DNA of 35,691 bases from Clostridia bacterium (lineage in GTDB: Bacteria; Bacillota; Clostridia; Lachnospirales; Lachnospiraceae), in contig SAAH01000031.1 in assembly GCA_009929525.1 (NCBI GenBank), forward strand, positions 1-35,691, read 5' to 3'. Below the pieces are notes generated by a model. It saw nothing but the letters and a program-made list of their open reading frames with translations, ran no database searches and was not told the DNA's origin. Below, in pieces: positions 33,360 through 35,691 of this stretch (within the stretch, counting starts at the first letter, position 1; every line of letters begins with the position of its first letter). The position numbers and the translations under genes were made by a program.

Positions 33360-33719
33360 CTATTTCTTCATTTTGGGTCTGAAAAACAGACTTGTCAAAT
33401 AACCAAAGATCAATGCTGCACTTATTCCGGCAGCACTGGCTGTCAAGCCCCCCGTAAAGAGCCCCAGGAGTCCTTTTTTATCTATGCCTTCCTTCACTCC
33501 CTCAAAAAGCAGATGTCCGAATCCGATCAAAGGCACCGTAGCTCCCGCATGAGCAAAATCCACCAATGGTTTATAGATCGTCAGTGCGCTCAGTACACTT
33601 CCGGCGCACACCAGAAGTACCATGATCCGCCCCGGCATCAATTTTGTTTTATCCAGCAGTATCTGGGCCAAAGCACAGATAAGCCCGCCTACCCAGAATG
33701 CATTGAGGTATTCCATCAT
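33360..33719 (-). CDS. spoVAE: Stage V sporulation protein AE (SpoVAEb type)
   Basis: SpoVAEb is an integral membrane part of the channel for dipicolinic acid uptake into the forespore and release at germination. The 119-residue protein has three to four membrane segments and the signatures FWVGGLICALAQILLDKTKL and GATVPLIGFGHLLFEGVKEG. Its ATG overlaps the spoVAD stop by 4 nt (coupled). Confidence 0.95.
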   Translation of the reverse strand: MMEYLNAFWVGGLICALAQILLDKTKLMPGRIMVLLVCAGSVLSALTIYKPLVDFAHAGATVPLIGFGHLLFEGVKEGIDKKGLLGLFTGGLTASAAGISAALIFGYLTSLFFRPKMKK

Positions 33720-34759
33720 TTTTCTTCCTCCACATGTTCTATGATCACACCCTGTGCTATCCCCGGAACGCTGCTGCCTTCATAGAAGCTTACCTTTGAC
33801 ATCAACGCACCTGTCGGCACATAGAGTACCTTTTTCCACTCACCGCTCGACAGCTTTGGCAGTATATATGCGGTCAAAACTGCTGCCGCACATCCGCATC
33901 CACTTCCACCTGCATGGGTATCCTGTGTCTTCTGGTCATAGATCAATATTCCGCAGTCCTCATGTACATCTGTGATCTGATAGCCTTCCTTCTCCGTCAT
34001 ATCAAGCAGGATCTGCTGACCGATATATCCCAGATCGCCGGTGATGATCTTATCAAAGTTCTCTGGATTCAAGGAAAAGTCCTTCAGACACTGGACGATC
34101 GTACTGCTGGCTGCCGGTGCCATACATGCTCCCATATTCTGAGAGTCCTTAAGCCCATAGTCCGTCTGCCTCCCGGTGGTGATGCCGGTTATCTTTATAT
34201 TGCTTTTCTTGCTTCCAAGAATACATGCGCCACTCCCCGTCACCGTCCATGCGGCTGACAGTGGTCTCTGACTTGCGTATTCCAGTGGAAATCGAAACTC
34301 TTTTTCTGCTGTGGCAAAATGACTGGAAGTTGCCGCCAGCACCCGGTCTCCATATGCTCCTGCTATCGCCATCGCTCCAAGCCCCAGGGCTTCTCCCATC
34401 GTTGAGCAGGCTCCAAAAAGTCCATACATCGGCCGGTCAAGACTTCCGATACCAAAGGATGATGCGATGGACTGGGCCAAAAGGTCACCGGCAAATATGA
34501 GGCGGATATCTTCCATCGAGATGCCGGTCTTTTCCACAACAAGTTCAGCGCATCTCTTTTGCATGATACTCTCCGCCTCCTCCCAGGACTTTTGACCAAA
34601 CATGTCATCCTGCTCCACAAGATCAAAGCATTTTCCCAGCGGACCTTCCCCCTCTTTTTTCCCTACGATTGCTGCATAGCCCTGAATATAGACCGGATAT
34701 GCAAAAGAAATACTTTGCTTCCCCAAAAACTGCTGTGTACACTCTGTATTCTTTTTCAT
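33716..34759 (-). CDS. spoVAD: Stage V sporulation protein AD
   Basis: SpoVAD is the soluble, membrane-associated subunit that binds dipicolinic acid; it has a thiolase-like fold. The 347-residue protein has LIFAGDLLAQSIASSFGIG, GLFGACSTMGEALGLGA and the later HAGGSGCGCAAAVLTAYILP, all typical. Expression should depend on the forespore factor sigma-G, but I could not find a clear sigma-G promoter. spoVAC, normally directly upstream, is not within 900 nt; the 5' end of the classical spoVAC-spoVAD-spoVAE order is absent. Confidence 0.95.
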   Translation of the reverse strand: MKKNTECTQQFLGKQSISFAYPVYIQGYAAIVGKKEGEGPLGKCFDLVEQDDMFGQKSWEEAESIMQKRCAELVVEKTGISMEDIRLIFAGDLLAQSIASSFGIGSLDRPMYGLFGACSTMGEALGLGAMAIAGAYGDRVLAATSSHFATAEKEFRFPLEYASQRPLSAAWTVTGSGACILGSKKSNIKITGITTGRQTDYGLKDSQNMGACMAPAASSTIVQCLKDFSLNPENFDKIITGDLGYIGQQILLDMTEKEGYQITDVHEDCGILIYDQKTQDTHAGGSGCGCAAAVLTAYILPKLSSGEWKKVLYVPTGALMSKVSFYEGSSVPGIAQGVIIEHVEEEK

Positions 34760-34890
34760 CCTTTTATGCTCCCTTTATCTTCCCATCTGCCTAAGTTCTC
34801 CACTACTTTTTCCATCAAAACCACCCTGTGCCTTTCCCTGTACAATAAATAATTCCCAACTGCCCTTGCGCCAGTGTCAAGTAATGGCAT
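34756..34890 (-). CDS. Small ORF coupled to spoVAD, uncertain
   Basis: A 44-codon frame (start MPLLDTGARAVG, end WEDKGSIKG) stops in a TGA that overlaps the spoVAD ATG (ATGA), as coupled genes do. No Shine-Dalgarno precedes its ATG, and the product has no hydrophobic part and does not resemble SpoVAC. It could be a remnant or a chance frame. Confidence 0.25.
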   Translation of the reverse strand: MPLLDTGARAVGNYLLYRERHRVVLMEKVVENLGRWEDKGSIKG

Positions 34891-34955
34891 AAAAACATAA
34901 AATCTTTTGAAGATATCTATGTTTTATTATCCTTTCCCTTCTTATCAAATTTATT

Positions 34956-35096
34956 CTATTTTGTATCGTATTTTTCTATAAAGTACTTCGTCAAAATAGT
35001 CTCCGCCACCCAATTTTTATAAGCGATCATCAAGTGCAAGGCCTTTTTCATATATCCTTTTAAATTAGTATATTTGAATTTGGCATTTATACTCAT
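34956..35096 (-). CDS. Small Lys/Tyr-rich ORF, uncertain
   Basis: A 46-codon frame with AGAGGAG directly next to its ATG (spacing too short) encodes a charged peptide (MSINAKFKYTNLKGYMKKAL at its start). Just upstream (35136-35243) another short frame without a good start encodes a protein-like stretch (REELEILRHDGCGVTKFRKS). Both may be parts of one decayed gene. Apart from these, 34891-35300 shows nothing I can identify. Confidence 0.2.
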   Translation of the reverse strand: MSINAKFKYTNLKGYMKKALHLMIAYKNWVAETILTKYFIEKYDTK

Positions 35097-35300
35097 CTCC
35101 TCTGAATTTTTCTGTAACATAAACTATATTTATCACTATTCATTTTTCTCATCAATGGTGTTTGATTTTCTAAACTTAGTCACGCCACATCCATCATGCC
35201 TTAAAATCTCCAATTCTTCTCGGTTTCCCCAGTTCAGTTCTTCCTATTGTCGAACATACTTTTTCCCGTTAGCATTCAGGATCAGAAGTGGATTTTAATA

Positions 35301-35330
35301 CTGGCAGAGGCGCCAATGCGTCTCTGCCAG
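35301..35330. terminator. Strong hairpin, possible terminator
   Basis: CTGGCAGAGGCGC (35301-35313) pairs with GCGTCTCTGCCAG (35318-35330) over 13 bp, with one G-U pair on the plus strand. Flanking sequence has no clean U tract in either direction. It lies 36 nt after the stop of the small Cys/His-rich protein gene on the minus strand. Confidence 0.4.
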
Positions 35331-35366
35331 TTTCAGCAAAAAATATTTTCTTTTTCCTTACTCAAC

Positions 35367-35582
35367 TCACCCTTTATGTGCCAGCGGGCAACAACATGCA
35401 CAGCCGTCCGCATTACTGTATATGCTCTTACCTGCAGCAACTGCTTTAACCTCGTTTTCAAAAATTCCCAAGTATGTCTTGTTTGTAAGACCAAGCTGAT
35501 CGGCGTGGCCCTTAGTATGAACTTCATGGTGCTGGCCCGGATTAAACGTACTATCATTGTTAATGTAATAAAAATGGGACAT
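35367..35582 (-). CDS. Small Cys/His-containing hypothetical protein
   Basis: The 71-residue product starts MSHFYYINNDSTFNPGQHHE. It recalls a family of small bacterial proteins with a YYVN start, an (H)EVH motif, a YLG-F segment and a final Asn/Asp-Gly-Cys-x2-Cys region (here HHEVHTKGHADQ, TYLGIFEN and NADGCACCCPLAHKG). The Cys/His spacing suggests metal binding; the role of the family is unknown to me. A weak GAGAA precedes the ATG. The opposite strand and other frames look random. Confidence 0.6.
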   Translation of the reverse strand: MSHFYYINNDSTFNPGQHHEVHTKGHADQLGLTNKTYLGIFENEVKAVAAGKSIYSNADGCACCCPLAHKG

Positions 35583-35691
35583 ATATATTCTCGCTAGTGT
35601 AAAATTTTATTCGGATAATGGAAAATAATAAAAAGAGAACACCAACTTTGTGATAAAGTATTTAGCGACGAACTAATACAAACAAAGGAAA

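Noticed and set aside
34760-35300. spoVAC or another sporulation gene upstream of spoVAD
   Set aside because: I read all frames on the minus strand; only short non-hydrophobic frames are open, while SpoVAC is a membrane protein of about 150 residues.

Overview
The window comes from a low-to-mid GC, spore-forming Firmicute, most likely a Lachnospiraceae (Blautia/Dorea/Mediterraneibacter-like) gut Clostridium. This rests on the zinc-type S14, the Crh/WhiA/RapZ cluster, spoVAD-spoVAE, the A+T-rich TTGNNN-N17-TATAAT promoters and the strong GGAGG ribosome binding sites. The genus is inference.

Layout. 1-740: thioredoxin gene on the plus strand, then copy 1 of a long hairpin element. 741-4421 (minus): a YczE-like membrane protein, a Crp/Fnr-type regulator and a GH31 alpha-xylosidase-type glycosidase. 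4605-5678 (plus): a membrane-anchored glycerophosphodiesterase-like protein, closed by a bidirectional terminator. 5767-26352 (minus): the S10-spc-alpha ribosomal supercluster in the order rpsJ, rplC, rplD, rplW, rplB, rpsS, rplV, rpsC, rplP, rpmC, rpsQ, rplN, rplX, rplE, rpsN, rpsH, rplF, rplR, rpsE, rpmD, rplO, secY, adk, map, KOW protein, infA, then rpmJ, rpsM, rpsK, rpsD, rpoA, rplQ. The supercluster is split between infA and rpmJ by about 3.7 kb of accessory DNA: an AraC-type regulator, an orphan sugar-binding lipoprotein, a small membrane protein and copy 2 of the hairpin element. Terminators sit after infA, after the lipoprotein gene and just before rpmJ. 26392-29365: a signal-peptidase-like membrane protein (minus), a GNAT acetyltransferase and a PAP2 phosphatase (plus). 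29437-34759 (minus): spoVAD, spoVAE, tcdA, murB, rapZ, whiA and a Crh-like HPr. 34760-35691 is mostly non-coding, with one small Cys/His-rich protein gene at the end.

Most unusual features. (1) Two copies of an element of about 190 bp (about 545-738 and 9636-9828). Each has a well conserved core of about 118 nt inside a 33-bp perfectly paired stem; 20 consecutive stem positions are almost completely different between the copies, yet pairing is kept and arm length is identical. (2) rpmJ (ribosomal protein L36) lacks one A in its 3' part, so the last seven residues, including the zinc-ligand histidine, are replaced. (3) The S10 operon promoter lies inside the hairpin that follows the upstream gene and is followed by a long structured leader. 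(4) The spacers rpmJ-rpsM (344 nt) and rpsH-rplF (170 nt) are unusually long and structured, candidate sites for ribosomal-protein feedback control.

Together the window encodes core translation, transcription (rpoA) and secretion (secY), cell-wall synthesis and its control (murB, rapZ), carbon control (Crh-like), tRNA t6A maturation (tcdA) and part of the dipicolinate channel used in sporulation. A few carbohydrate-related accessory genes are added.
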